DNA of 8,473 bases, from assembly GCA_945897765.1 (NCBI GenBank), contig CAMDGP010000085.1, forward strand, positions 1 to 8,473. Reading direction: 5' to 3'. Positions 1 through 6,201 of the stretch are shown one piece after another. The translations under genes and the position numbers were made by a program. The DNA is from Chitinophaga pinensis. Lineage in GTDB: Bacteria > Bacteroidota > Bacteroidia > Flavobacteriales_D > Crocinitomicaceae. Below the pieces are notes generated by a model, which had not been told where the DNA came from, did no database searches, and was given only the letters and a program-made list of their open reading frames with translations. Numbering within the stretch: the stretch's first letter is position 1; each line of letters begins with the position of its first letter.

Positions 1-174
1 GGTGAAGGTCACAATCTTCAAGAACACTCATTGGTTTTAGTACGTGGTGGAAGGGTAAAAGACCTTCCAGGAGTTCGTTATCACATTGTACGTGGCGCTG
101 AAGATACAGCAGGAGTGCAAGGTAGAAGCCAAAGAAGATCTAAATACGGAACAAAACGTCCTAAGCAGAAATAA
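1..174 (+). CDS. rpsL: 30S ribosomal protein S12 (3' end, partial)
   Basis: This is the C-terminal 57 residues of S12, a protein of the 30S decoding centre that monitors codon-anticodon pairing. The 5' end lies outside the window; the frame is open from base 1 to a TAA at 172-174. The highly conserved S12 block with RGGRVKDLPGVRYHIVRG is visible (residues 15-32 of the fragment), followed by the usual basic tail ending KRPKQK. The Lys of VKDLP (bases 58-60) matches the E. coli Lys at which streptomycin-resistance substitutions occur and is unchanged. The other resistance hotspot, near Lys43, is not in the window. The Asp after it (61-63) matches the residue methylthiolated by RimO in E. coli. 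rpsG follows 20 bases downstream, as in str operons generally. The identification is secure. Confidence 0.97.
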   Translation, partial: GEGHNLQEHSLVLVRGGRVKDLPGVRYHIVRGAEDTAGVQGRSQRRSKYGTKRPKQK

Positions 175-194
175 TTTAAAAAAGCTTTAGAAAA

Positions 195-665
195 ATGAGA
201 AGAAGAAAAGCCAAAAAGATTGCTATTCTGCCAGATCCAAAGTTCAAGGATGTGGTGGTTACAAAATTTGTAAATAACTTGATGTTTTCAGGTAAAAAAA
301 GTTTAGCTTTCAAAATCTTTTACGATGCAATTGAAATCGTAAATAAGAAAAATGAAGAACAAGAAGGACTAGACATTTGGAGAAAAGCATTGGAAAATGT
401 TACACCAGCGGTTGAAGTTAGAAGTCGCCGTGTTGGTGGTGCAACGTTCCAAATTCCAACTCCAGTTAGAGAAGATAGAAAATCTTCACTTGCAATGAAA
501 TGGTTAATTGGTTATGCTCGTAAGAGAAACGAAAAAACAATGTCTCAAAAATTAGCATCAGAAATTATTGCTGCCGCTAAGGAAGAAGGTGCTGCTTACA
601 AAAAGAAAGAAGACACTATGAGAATGGCAGAAGCAAATAAAGCGTTTTCACATTTTAGATTCTAA
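195..665 (+). CDS. rpsG: 30S ribosomal protein S7
   Basis: S7 nucleates assembly of the 30S head by binding the 3' domain of 16S rRNA, and it contacts tRNA at the E site. The 156-residue length is standard for bacterial S7. The basic N-terminus MRRRKAKK, the LPDPKF and KFVNNLMFSGKK segments (about residues 12-35), and the beta-hairpin SRRVGGATFQIPTPV (77-91) are family hallmarks. The C-terminus NKAFSHFRF replaces the AHYRW-like ending of many other bacteria. The ATG at 195 gives the expected N-terminus and has only A-rich sequence before it (no Shine-Dalgarno). The stop is doubled, TAATAA at 663-668, and fusA begins 5 bases after the first stop. The gap from rpsL is 20 bases. That is too short for the roughly 100-base E. 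coli intercistronic region where S7 represses its own translation. Confidence 0.98.
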   Translation: MRRRKAKKIAILPDPKFKDVVVTKFVNNLMFSGKKSLAFKIFYDAIEIVNKKNEEQEGLDIWRKALENVTPAVEVRSRRVGGATFQIPTPVREDRKSSLAMKWLIGYARKRNEKTMSQKLASEIIAAAKEEGAAYKKKEDTMRMAEANKAFSHFRF

Positions 666-670
666 TAACA

Positions 671-2776
671 ATGGCAAGAGATCTTAGATTTACAAGAAAT
701 ATTGGTATTGCTGCTCATATCGATGCAGGTAAAACTACAACGACTGAAAGAATTCTTTTCTACGGTGGTGTAAGTCATAAAATTGGAGAAGTACATGATG
801 GTGCTGCAACAATGGATTGGATGGAGCAAGAGCAAGAAAGAGGTATTACAATTACTTCAGCTGCTACAACATTAAATTGGAATTATAGAGACCAAGTTTA
901 TCACGTTAATATTATTGACACTCCTGGACACGTTGACTTTACAGTTGAAGTTAACCGTTCATTACGTGTATTAGATGGTTTAGTGTTTTTGTTTTCAGCA
1001 GTTGATGGTGTGGAACCGCAATCTGAAACTAACTGGAGATTGGCTAACAATTATAATGTTCCAAGAATAGGTTTCGTTAATAAAATGGACCGTCAAGGTG
1101 CTGACTTTTTGAAAGTATGTTCTCAGGTTAAAACAATGCTAGGTAGTCAAGCATTACCTTTACAAATAAATATTGGTGACGAAGATAACTTTAAAGGAGT
1201 TGTTGACTTAATCAACTTTAAAGGAATTGTTTGGAATGAAGATGATCTAGGAATGACCTTCAAAGAAGTTGAAATTCCAGCTGATATCATTGATGATGCA
1301 AGACGTTTAAGAAGTGAATTATTAGAAGCTGTTGCTGAATTTGATGAGTCTCTAATGGAGAAATTCTTTGAAGACGAAAATTCATTGACAGAAAGAGAAA
1401 TTTTAAATGCATTACGCGCAGCTACTATCTCTGGTAAAGTTGTACCTATGATGTGTGGTTCTTCGTTTAAAAACAAAGGCGTTCAAGCAATGCTGGATAT
1501 GGTTATGGAAATTCTTCCTTCACCAATGGATATCGACGGTATTACTGGAATCAATCCAAAAACAGACGAAGAAATCGTGAGACAACCTTCTGTAGATGAG
1601 CCTTTCGCTGGTTTAGCATTTAAAATTGCAACGGACCCTTTCGTTGGTCGTTTGTGTTTCGTAAGAGCTTATTCTGGTAAATTAGAAGCGGGTTCATACG
1701 TATTGAACACACGTTCAGGAAACAAAGAACGAATTTCTCGAATCTTCCAAATGCATGCTAATAAACAAAATCAAATTCCTGAATTAGGAGCTGGTGATAT
1801 TGGTGCTGTTGTTGGATTTAAAGATATCAAAACAGGAGATACATTGTGTGCTGAGAATGCACCAATCGTTCTTGAATCTATGGTATTCCCTGAACCTGTA
1901 ATTGGTTTAGCAATTGAGCCTAAAACACAAGCTGATACGGACAGATTATCTATCGGATTAAATAAATTATCTGAAGAAGACCCTACGTTTAGAGTTAAAA
2001 CTGATGAAGAAACAGGACAAACAATTATTTCTGGAATGGGTGAGCTTCACTTAGAAATTATTGTTGACCGTTTAAAAAGAGAGTTTAAAGTAGAAGTATC
2101 TCAAGGTGCACCTCAAGTAGCTTATCGCGAAGCAATCGCTGGTTCAACTGAACACAGAGAGCAATACAAGAAACAAACTGGTGGTCGTGGTAAATTTGCA
2201 GACATCTTAGTTAAAATTTCAGCTCAAGATAATCCAGAAAAAACAGGATTAGAATTCATTAATAGTATTAAAGGTGGTAACATTCCTCGTGAATTTATCC
2301 CTTCAGTTGAAAAAGGATTCAAAGAGTCAATGAAAAATGGTGTGCTTGCGGGATTCCCTCTTGAAGCAATGAAAGTAGAATTGATTGATGGTTCTTACCA
2401 TAATGTCGATTCGGATTCACTATCATTTGAATTGTGTGCGAAAATGGCATACAGAGCAGCGGTAAGATCATGTTCTCCAATTCTATTAGAGCCAATCATG
2501 AAATTAGAAGTTGTAACTCCTGAAGAAAACATGGGTGATGTTGTAGGTGACCTAAACAGACGTCGTGGAATGATGAAAGGAATGGATGATCGTAATGGTG
2601 CGAAAGTATTAAAAGCAGACGTTCCCCTTTCTGAAATGTTTGGATATGTTACTCAATTGAGAACAATCACTTCAGGTAGAGCTAGTTCATCAATGGAATT
2701 CTCTCATTACGCAGAGGCTCCAAAGACAGTAGCAGAAGATGTAATTGCGAAAGCAAATGGTAAAATTTCAGCATAA
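671..2776 (+). CDS. fusA: Elongation factor G (translocase GTPase)
   Basis: EF-G is the cytoplasmic GTPase that drives tRNA-mRNA translocation and, with RRF, ribosome recycling. The protein has 701 residues, normal for the family. In the GTPase domain I see the P-loop AHIDAGKT (15-22), switch I ending RGIT (57-60), DTPGHVDF (83-90, with the catalytic His87), NKMD (137-140) and a G5-like GSSFKNKG (263-270). Domain II starts near 305. Domain III contains GMGELHLEI (455-463). Domain IV carries TGGRGKFA (503-510) and the tip DGSYHNVDS (573-581), whose His577 matches the E. coli translocation His583. Domain V follows to the C-terminus. Its position in the str cluster makes it the principal EF-G rather than one of the EF-G2 paralogues found elsewhere in many genomes. 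It ends in three consecutive TAA codons, and rpsJ follows after 14 bases with no tuf gene between. Confidence 0.98.
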   Translation: MARDLRFTRNIGIAAHIDAGKTTTTERILFYGGVSHKIGEVHDGAATMDWMEQEQERGITITSAATTLNWNYRDQVYHVNIIDTPGHVDFTVEVNRSLRVLDGLVFLFSAVDGVEPQSETNWRLANNYNVPRIGFVNKMDRQGADFLKVCSQVKTMLGSQALPLQINIGDEDNFKGVVDLINFKGIVWNEDDLGMTFKEVEIPADIIDDARRLRSELLEAVAEFDESLMEKFFEDENSLTEREILNALRAATISGKVVPMMCGSSFKNKGVQAMLDMVMEILPSPMDIDGITGINPKTDEEIVRQPSVDEPFAGLAFKIATDPFVGRLCFVRAYSGKLEAGSYVLNTRSGNKERISRIFQMHANKQNQIPELGAGDIGAVVGFKDIKTGDTLCAENAPIVLESMVFPEPVIGLAIEPKTQADTDRLSIGLNKLSEEDPTFRVKTDEETGQTIISGMGELHLEIIVDRLKREFKVEVSQGAPQVAYREAIAGSTEHREQYKKQTGGRGKFADILVKISAQDNPEKTGLEFINSIKGGNIPREFIPSVEKGFKESMKNGVLAGFPLEAMKVELIDGSYHNVDSDSLSFELCAKMAYRAAVRSCSPILLEPIMKLEVVTPEENMGDVVGDLNRRRGMMKGMDDRNGAKVLKADVPLSEMFGYVTQLRTITSGRASSSMEFSHYAEAPKTVAEDVIAKANGKISA

Positions 2777-2790
2777 TAATAACTGAGCAG

Positions 2791-3096
2791 ATGAGTCAAA
2801 AAATTAGAATAAAATTGAAGTCATACGATCACAACCTTTTAGATAAATCGGCTGAAAAGATCGTAAAAACAGTAAAGTCTACTGGAGCAGTTGTAAGTGG
2901 TCCTATTCCACTTCCAACACACAAAAGAATTTATACAGTATTGCGTTCTCCTCACGTAATGAAAAAAGCGAGAGAACAATTCGAATTGTGTGCTTATAAA
3001 CGTCTTATGGACATCTACAGTAGTTCATCAAAAACAGTTGACGCTTTAATGAAGTTAGAGCTTCCGAGTGGTGTTGATGTTGAAATTAAAGTGTAA
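2791..3096 (+). CDS. rpsJ: 30S ribosomal protein S10 (NusE)
   Basis: S10 is a protein of the 30S head. In E. coli it also acts as NusE, joining NusB in antitermination complexes and binding NusG to couple transcription and translation. At 101 residues it matches the family length. The N-terminal strand KIRIKLKSYDH and the signature GPIPLPTHKRIYTVLRSPHV (37-56) are clear, and the protein ends in the typical GVDVEIKV. The loop around 46-56 reaches the ribosome interior, and substitutions there give reduced tetracycline or tigecycline susceptibility in other bacteria. I see nothing unusual in it here. It opens the S10 part of the cluster, but only 14 bases separate it from fusA. There is therefore no independent leader of the E. 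coli S10 type. Confidence 0.98.
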   Translation: MSQKIRIKLKSYDHNLLDKSAEKIVKTVKSTGAVVSGPIPLPTHKRIYTVLRSPHVMKKAREQFELCAYKRLMDIYSSSSKTVDALMKLELPSGVDVEIKV

Positions 3097-3115
3097 ATTT
3101 TTTAATAACTAGAAT

Positions 3116-3730
3116 ATGCCAGGAATAATTGGTCGAAAAGTCGGAATGACTAGCATCTATAGTGCTGAGGGTAAATCATTACCATGCACGGTGATTGAAG
3201 CTGGTCCTTGTGTTGTGACTCAAATCAAAACACAAGACAGAGATGGTTACGAAGCTGTTCAACTAGGTTTTGGAGAGAAAAAAGAAAAAAATACTCCAAA
3301 TGCATTGAAAGGTCATTTCAAAAAAGCGAATACTACACCCAAAGCAAAATTGGTGGAGTTCAAAGGTTTTGAAAATGTATCAATAGGTGACTCAGTTGAT
3401 GTTGCTATTTTCCAAGAAGGAGAATTTGTTGACGTAATCGGTACAAGTAAAGGAAAAGGATTTCAAGGGGTTGTAAGACGTCATGGTTTCGGTGGAGTTG
3501 GTCAAGCAACACACGGTCAACATAACAGACTTCGTGCTCCTGGATCTATTGGTGCTTGTTCTTATCCTGCACGTGTATTTAAAGGAATGCGAATGGGAGG
3601 TCAAATGGGGAATAAGAGAAGATTAGCTTCAAACTTAGTTATCCTTAAAGTTTTGACTGACAGAAACATTCTTATTGTTAAAGGTTCTGTTCCTGGAGCT
3701 ATTGGTTCAACTCTAACAATTAAAAAGTAA
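3116..3730 (+). CDS. rplC: 50S ribosomal protein L3
   Basis: L3 is an early-assembling 50S protein whose long loop approaches the peptidyl transferase centre. The length, 204 residues, is normal. MPGIIGRKVGMTSIY at the N-terminus, TSKGKGFQGVVRRHGF (110-125) and FKGMRMGGQMGN (155-166) are family motifs. In the loop the sequence is GSIGACSYPARVFKG. The Gln that PrmB methylates in E. coli L3 (Gln150, in GSIGQNQTPGKVFKG) aligns with Ser149 here, so that modification is not expected. The gap from rpsJ is 19 bases and T-rich. The TAA stop (3728-3730) shares its last A with the ATG of rplD, which points to translational coupling of L3 and L4. Confidence 0.98.
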   Translation: MPGIIGRKVGMTSIYSAEGKSLPCTVIEAGPCVVTQIKTQDRDGYEAVQLGFGEKKEKNTPNALKGHFKKANTTPKAKLVEFKGFENVSIGDSVDVAIFQEGEFVDVIGTSKGKGFQGVVRRHGFGGVGQATHGQHNRLRAPGSIGACSYPARVFKGMRMGGQMGNKRRLASNLVILKVLTDRNILIVKGSVPGAIGSTLTIKK

Positions 3731-3732
3731 TG
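3728..3732 (+). promoter_or_regulatory. TAATG stop/start overlap coupling rplC and rplD
   Basis: The rplC stop TAA (3728-3730) and the rplD start ATG (3730-3732) share one base. No Shine-Dalgarno precedes the rplD start; the upstream sequence is A-rich Lys codons of rplC. Such overlaps usually mean that ribosomes terminating on the first gene reinitiate on the second, keeping the two products in equal amounts. The overlap is seen directly; the coupling is inferred. Confidence 0.6.
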
Positions 3733-4356
3733 AAAGTAAATATATACGACACAAAAGGTTCAGTTACTTCAAAAGCAATTGAATTATCTGAAACAGTTTT
3801 TGGTATCGAACCAAACAATCATGCTATTTATTTAGATGTCAAACAACATTTAGCTAACAGAAGACAAGGTACTCACAAATCGAAAGAAAGAAACGAAATA
3901 GCTGGATCAACCAAGAAACTTAAGAAACAAAAAGGAACTGGTGGAGCAAGAGCAGGTAGTGCTAAATCTGGAACTAGAGTTGGTGGAGGAAGAATCTTTG
4001 GACCACGTCCGAGAAACTATCACTTCAAATTGAATATCAAGTTGAAAAGATTAGCAAGAAGATCAGCATTGGCTTTTCAAGCTAAGAATGATGGTTTATT
4101 AATTATAGAAGACTTCAATTTCACAGCTGCTAAAACAAAGGATTTCAAATCTTTGATCAGCGCATTGAAATTAGATAATCAAAAAGTTTTGATGATTTTA
4201 GGAGAAAGCACTGATAATGTTTACCTAGCTTCTAGAAATTTAAACAAAATCAAAGTTGTTACTGCTGATTCTTTCAACACTTACGACATCTTGAATGCAA
4301 AAAAAGTAGTGTTACTAGAGAGTTCTGTTAACAAAATTGAAAACATCCTTAACTAA
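3730..4356 (+). CDS. rplD: 50S ribosomal protein L4
   Basis: L4 is a 50S protein with a globular domain on the ribosome surface and a long basic loop that helps form the exit-tunnel constriction. The length is 208 residues. The loop is plain: KKQKGTGGARAGSAKSG (65-81) followed by GGGRIFGPRPRNYHF (85-99). Lys68 in QKGTG corresponds to E. coli Lys63, where substitution gives macrolide resistance, and it is unchanged. In E. coli L4 also represses its own operon through the S10 leader, by attenuation and translational control. That leader has no counterpart before rpsJ here. The C-terminal half (LLIIEDFNF to VVLLESSVNKIE) matches the Rossmann-like globular part. Its start overlaps the rplC stop, and rplW begins 6 bases after its own stop. 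Confidence 0.98.
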   Translation: MKVNIYDTKGSVTSKAIELSETVFGIEPNNHAIYLDVKQHLANRRQGTHKSKERNEIAGSTKKLKKQKGTGGARAGSAKSGTRVGGGRIFGPRPRNYHFKLNIKLKRLARRSALAFQAKNDGLLIIEDFNFTAAKTKDFKSLISALKLDNQKVLMILGESTDNVYLASRNLNKIKVVTADSFNTYDILNAKKVVLLESSVNKIENILN

Positions 4357-4362
4357 AAAGTT

Positions 4363-4659
4363 ATGCAAACGATTATTAAGAAGCCTATTATAACAGAAAA
4401 AGCTACCTTTGCAAGCGAAAAAATGAATCGATTCACTTTTGAGGTAGATAGAAAGGCAAATAAAATAGAAATTAAAAGTGCCGTCGAGAAAATGTATGGA
4501 GTACATGTCACAGATGTTCGTACATTAAATTATGGCGGTGGGGTATCCTCTGTGAAGTACACCAATAAAGGCGTTGTTGAACAAAAAAGTAAACAATGGA
4601 AAAAGGCTGTAGTAACTGTTGCGGATGGAGAAACCATTGATTTGTTTAACAATTATTAA
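4363..4659 (+). CDS. rplW: 50S ribosomal protein L23
   Basis: L23 sits at the exit of the peptide tunnel and is the docking site for trigger factor and a contact of SRP. The 98-residue protein starts MQTIIKKPIITEKAT; Glu12 in ITEK aligns with E. coli Glu18, the key trigger-factor contact. The central KANKIEIKSAVEKMYGVHV (32-50) and the SKQWKKAVVTV segment near the C-terminus are typical of the family. The loop between them (about 57-76) approaches the tunnel interior. The stop TAA (4657-4659) overlaps an ATG that opens a three-codon frame leading exactly into rplB, described separately. Confidence 0.97.
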   Translation: MQTIIKKPIITEKATFASEKMNRFTFEVDRKANKIEIKSAVEKMYGVHVTDVRTLNYGGGVSSVKYTNKGVVEQKSKQWKKAVVTVADGETIDLFNNY

Positions 4660-4670
4660 TGACTGAATAA
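4659..4670 (+). other. Three-codon mini-ORF (Met-Thr-Glu) bridging rplW and rplB
   Basis: ATG ACT GAA TAA is read directly at 4659-4670. Its ATG shares an A with the rplW stop (TAATG, 4657-4661), and its TAA shares an A with the rplB start (TAATG, 4668-4672). The whole 10-base gap between rplW and rplB is thus used by this tiny frame. It may simply be chance in A/T-rich DNA, or it may act as a relay for ribosomes reinitiating from rplW to rplB. No peptide product function is claimed. Confidence 0.2.
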
Positions 4671-5494
4671 TGAGTCTAAAGAAGTTTAAACCAACAACCC
4701 CAGGTCAGCGCCACAAAGTAGCGACTGATTTTGCAGAGATTACCGCATCTGCACCTGAGAAGAGCCTATTGGCTAGTATGAAAAAATCTGGTGGTAGAAA
4801 TAATGATGGTAGAATGACTATGCGTTACTTAGGTGGCGGTCATAAACAAAGATACCGAATCATTGATTTCAAACGTGATAAATTTGACATCCCGGCAACC
4901 GTTAAAACAGTTGAATACGATCCAAATCGTACAGCGCACATCGCTCTTTTGTTTTATGCCGATGGTGAAAAAAGGTATATTATCGCTCCGACAGGTGTTA
5001 AAGTAGGTGATACAATAGTTTCTGGAAAATCTGCGACACCAAATATCGGAAACGCTATGTATTTATCAGATGTTCCACTAGGGACTGTGATTCACAATAT
5101 TGAATTAAAACCTGGTAAAGGTGGTTCAATTGCAAGAGGAGCTGGTACTTACGCACAGTTGAATGCAAGAGATGGTAGATATGCTACAATTAAAATGCCA
5201 TCAGGTGAAACAAGAATGATTTTAACTACATGTCTTGCAACAATTGGTTCAGTTTCAAATGCTGAACACAACTTGGTTGTTTCTGGCAAGGCAGGTAGAT
5301 CAAGATGGTTAGGTAGACGTCCTCGTGTAAGGGGTGTTGTTATGAACCCAGTTGATCACCCAATGGGTGGTGGTGAAGGAAGAAATTCTGGAGGTCACCC
5401 AAGATCAAGAAACGGTATGCCAGCTAAAGGATTTAAAACTAGATCTAAAAGCAAATACTCAGATAAGTTTATTGTTGAAAGAAGAAAAAAATAG
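4670..5494 (+). CDS. rplB: 50S ribosomal protein L2
   Basis: L2 is one of the most conserved 50S proteins. It is needed for subunit association and for peptidyl transferase activity near domain IV of 23S rRNA. The 274-residue length is normal. SGGRNNDGRMTMRYLGGGHKQ (40-60), EYDPNRTAHIALL (82-94), KPGKGGSIARGAGTYAQL (147-164) and the C-terminal MNPVDHPMGGGEGR (225-238) mark the family. His230 in VDHP corresponds to the E. coli His229 (mature numbering) important for peptide-bond formation and is present. Two residues on, Met232 replaces the His of the E. coli DHPHGGGEGR, which I recall as the usual Bacteroidota form. The C-terminus is the expected basic FIVERRKK. It ends in TAG, one of only two non-TAA stops in the window. 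Confidence 0.98.
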   Translation: MSLKKFKPTTPGQRHKVATDFAEITASAPEKSLLASMKKSGGRNNDGRMTMRYLGGGHKQRYRIIDFKRDKFDIPATVKTVEYDPNRTAHIALLFYADGEKRYIIAPTGVKVGDTIVSGKSATPNIGNAMYLSDVPLGTVIHNIELKPGKGGSIARGAGTYAQLNARDGRYATIKMPSGETRMILTTCLATIGSVSNAEHNLVVSGKAGRSRWLGRRPRVRGVVMNPVDHPMGGGEGRNSGGHPRSRNGMPAKGFKTRSKSKYSDKFIVERRKK

Positions 5495-5504
5495 ATATTA
5501 GGAT

Positions 5505-5783
5505 ATGAGTCGTTCATTAAAAAAACCGCCTTTTGTTCATTATAAATTAATGAAAAGAGTTGATGATGCTAAAGTTTCTAGCAGTAAAGCTGTTATAAAA
5601 ACTTGGTCAAGAGCATCAACCATCACGCCAGAATTCGTAGGATTCACGTTTGCAGTTCACAACGGAAATAAATTTATTCCTGTTTTTGTTACTGAAAATA
5701 TGGTAGGTCATAAGTTAGGTGAATTTTCACCAACAAGAAACTTCCGTGGCCATGGTGGAAATAAGAAAGATAAAAAACGTTAA
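5505..5783 (+). CDS. rpsS: 30S ribosomal protein S19
   Basis: S19 forms a complex with S13 in the 30S head and contacts A-site tRNA through its tail. The 92-residue length fits the family. The N-terminus MSRSLKKPPFVHYKLMKRV and the signature stretch VTENMVGHKLGEF-SPTRNFRGH (62-83) are diagnostic, followed by a basic GGNKKDKKR tail. AGGA occurs at 5500-5503, but only one base separates it from the ATG at 5505. That is too close to work as a normal Shine-Dalgarno. It lies 10 bases after rplB and 14 before rplV, in the canonical L2-S19-L22-S3 order. Confidence 0.98.
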   Translation: MSRSLKKPPFVHYKLMKRVDDAKVSSSKAVIKTWSRASTITPEFVGFTFAVHNGNKFIPVFVTENMVGHKLGEFSPTRNFRGHGGNKKDKKR

Positions 5784-5797
5784 GAAATTATACAGTC

Positions 5798-6193
5798 ATG
5801 GGAGCTAGAAAACGTTTAAGAGCTGAAGAGCTTAAAAAGTCAAAAAAAGCAATTGCGATTGCACAACTTAAGAATTCTCCGATTTCACCACGAAAAATGA
5901 GATTAGTTGCTGACTTAATACGAGGAGTTGAAGTAAATAAAGCTTTAAACATACTTAATTTTAATAGCAAAGAGGCTTCTACTAGTCTTGGCAAGTTGCT
6001 TCGTTCTGCTATCTCTAATTGGGAGCAGAAAAATGAAGGCGCTGATATCAGTCAAGAAGTATTGGTTGTTAAAACAATTGAAGTTGGTTGTGGTACTATG
6101 TTGAAAAGAATCCAACCTGCACCGCAAGGTAGAGCACACAGAATTAGAAAAAGGTCAAATCACGTAACCATCGTTGTTGATGGTACTAAATAA
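5798..6193 (+). CDS. rplV: 50S ribosomal protein L22
   Basis: L22 binds all domains of 23S rRNA, and its long beta-hairpin lines the exit tunnel opposite L4. At 131 residues it is longer than the 110-residue E. coli protein. Much of the difference is a basic N-terminal extension (MGARKRLRAEELKKSKK and following, about residues 1-20) before the conserved core SPISPRKMRLVADLIRG (27-43). The hairpin runs from about 99 to 122. It contains MLKR (101-104), equivalent to the E. coli MKR triplet whose deletion gives erythromycin resistance, then PAPQGRAHRIRKRSNHVTIV. Nothing in it looks altered. I chose the ATG at 5798, 14 bases after rpsS, because the next in-frame Met lies inside the conserved core. 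Confidence 0.97.
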   Translation: MGARKRLRAEELKKSKKAIAIAQLKNSPISPRKMRLVADLIRGVEVNKALNILNFNSKEASTSLGKLLRSAISNWEQKNEGADISQEVLVVKTIEVGCGTMLKRIQPAPQGRAHRIRKRSNHVTIVVDGTK

Positions 6194-6201
6194 TTGGTGA
6201 A

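Noticed and set aside
1147..1476. Minus-strand open frame of 109 codons inside fusA
   Set aside because: It lies wholly opposite a clearly conserved EF-G coding region, has no recognisable domain, and is Ser-rich as expected for the antisense of this reading frame.
3097..3115. T-run after rpsJ (ATTTTTTAATAAC) as a terminator
   Set aside because: There is no GC-rich inverted repeat before the T-run, and rplC starts within 19 bases in a conserved operon.
4879..4886. TAAATTTG resembling the Bacteroidota -7 promoter element (TAnnTTTG)
   Set aside because: It lies inside rplB. The nearest upstream TTG is only about 13 bases away rather than the usual 17-21. Similar words at 2191, 4404 and 6504 also lack a matching -33 element.
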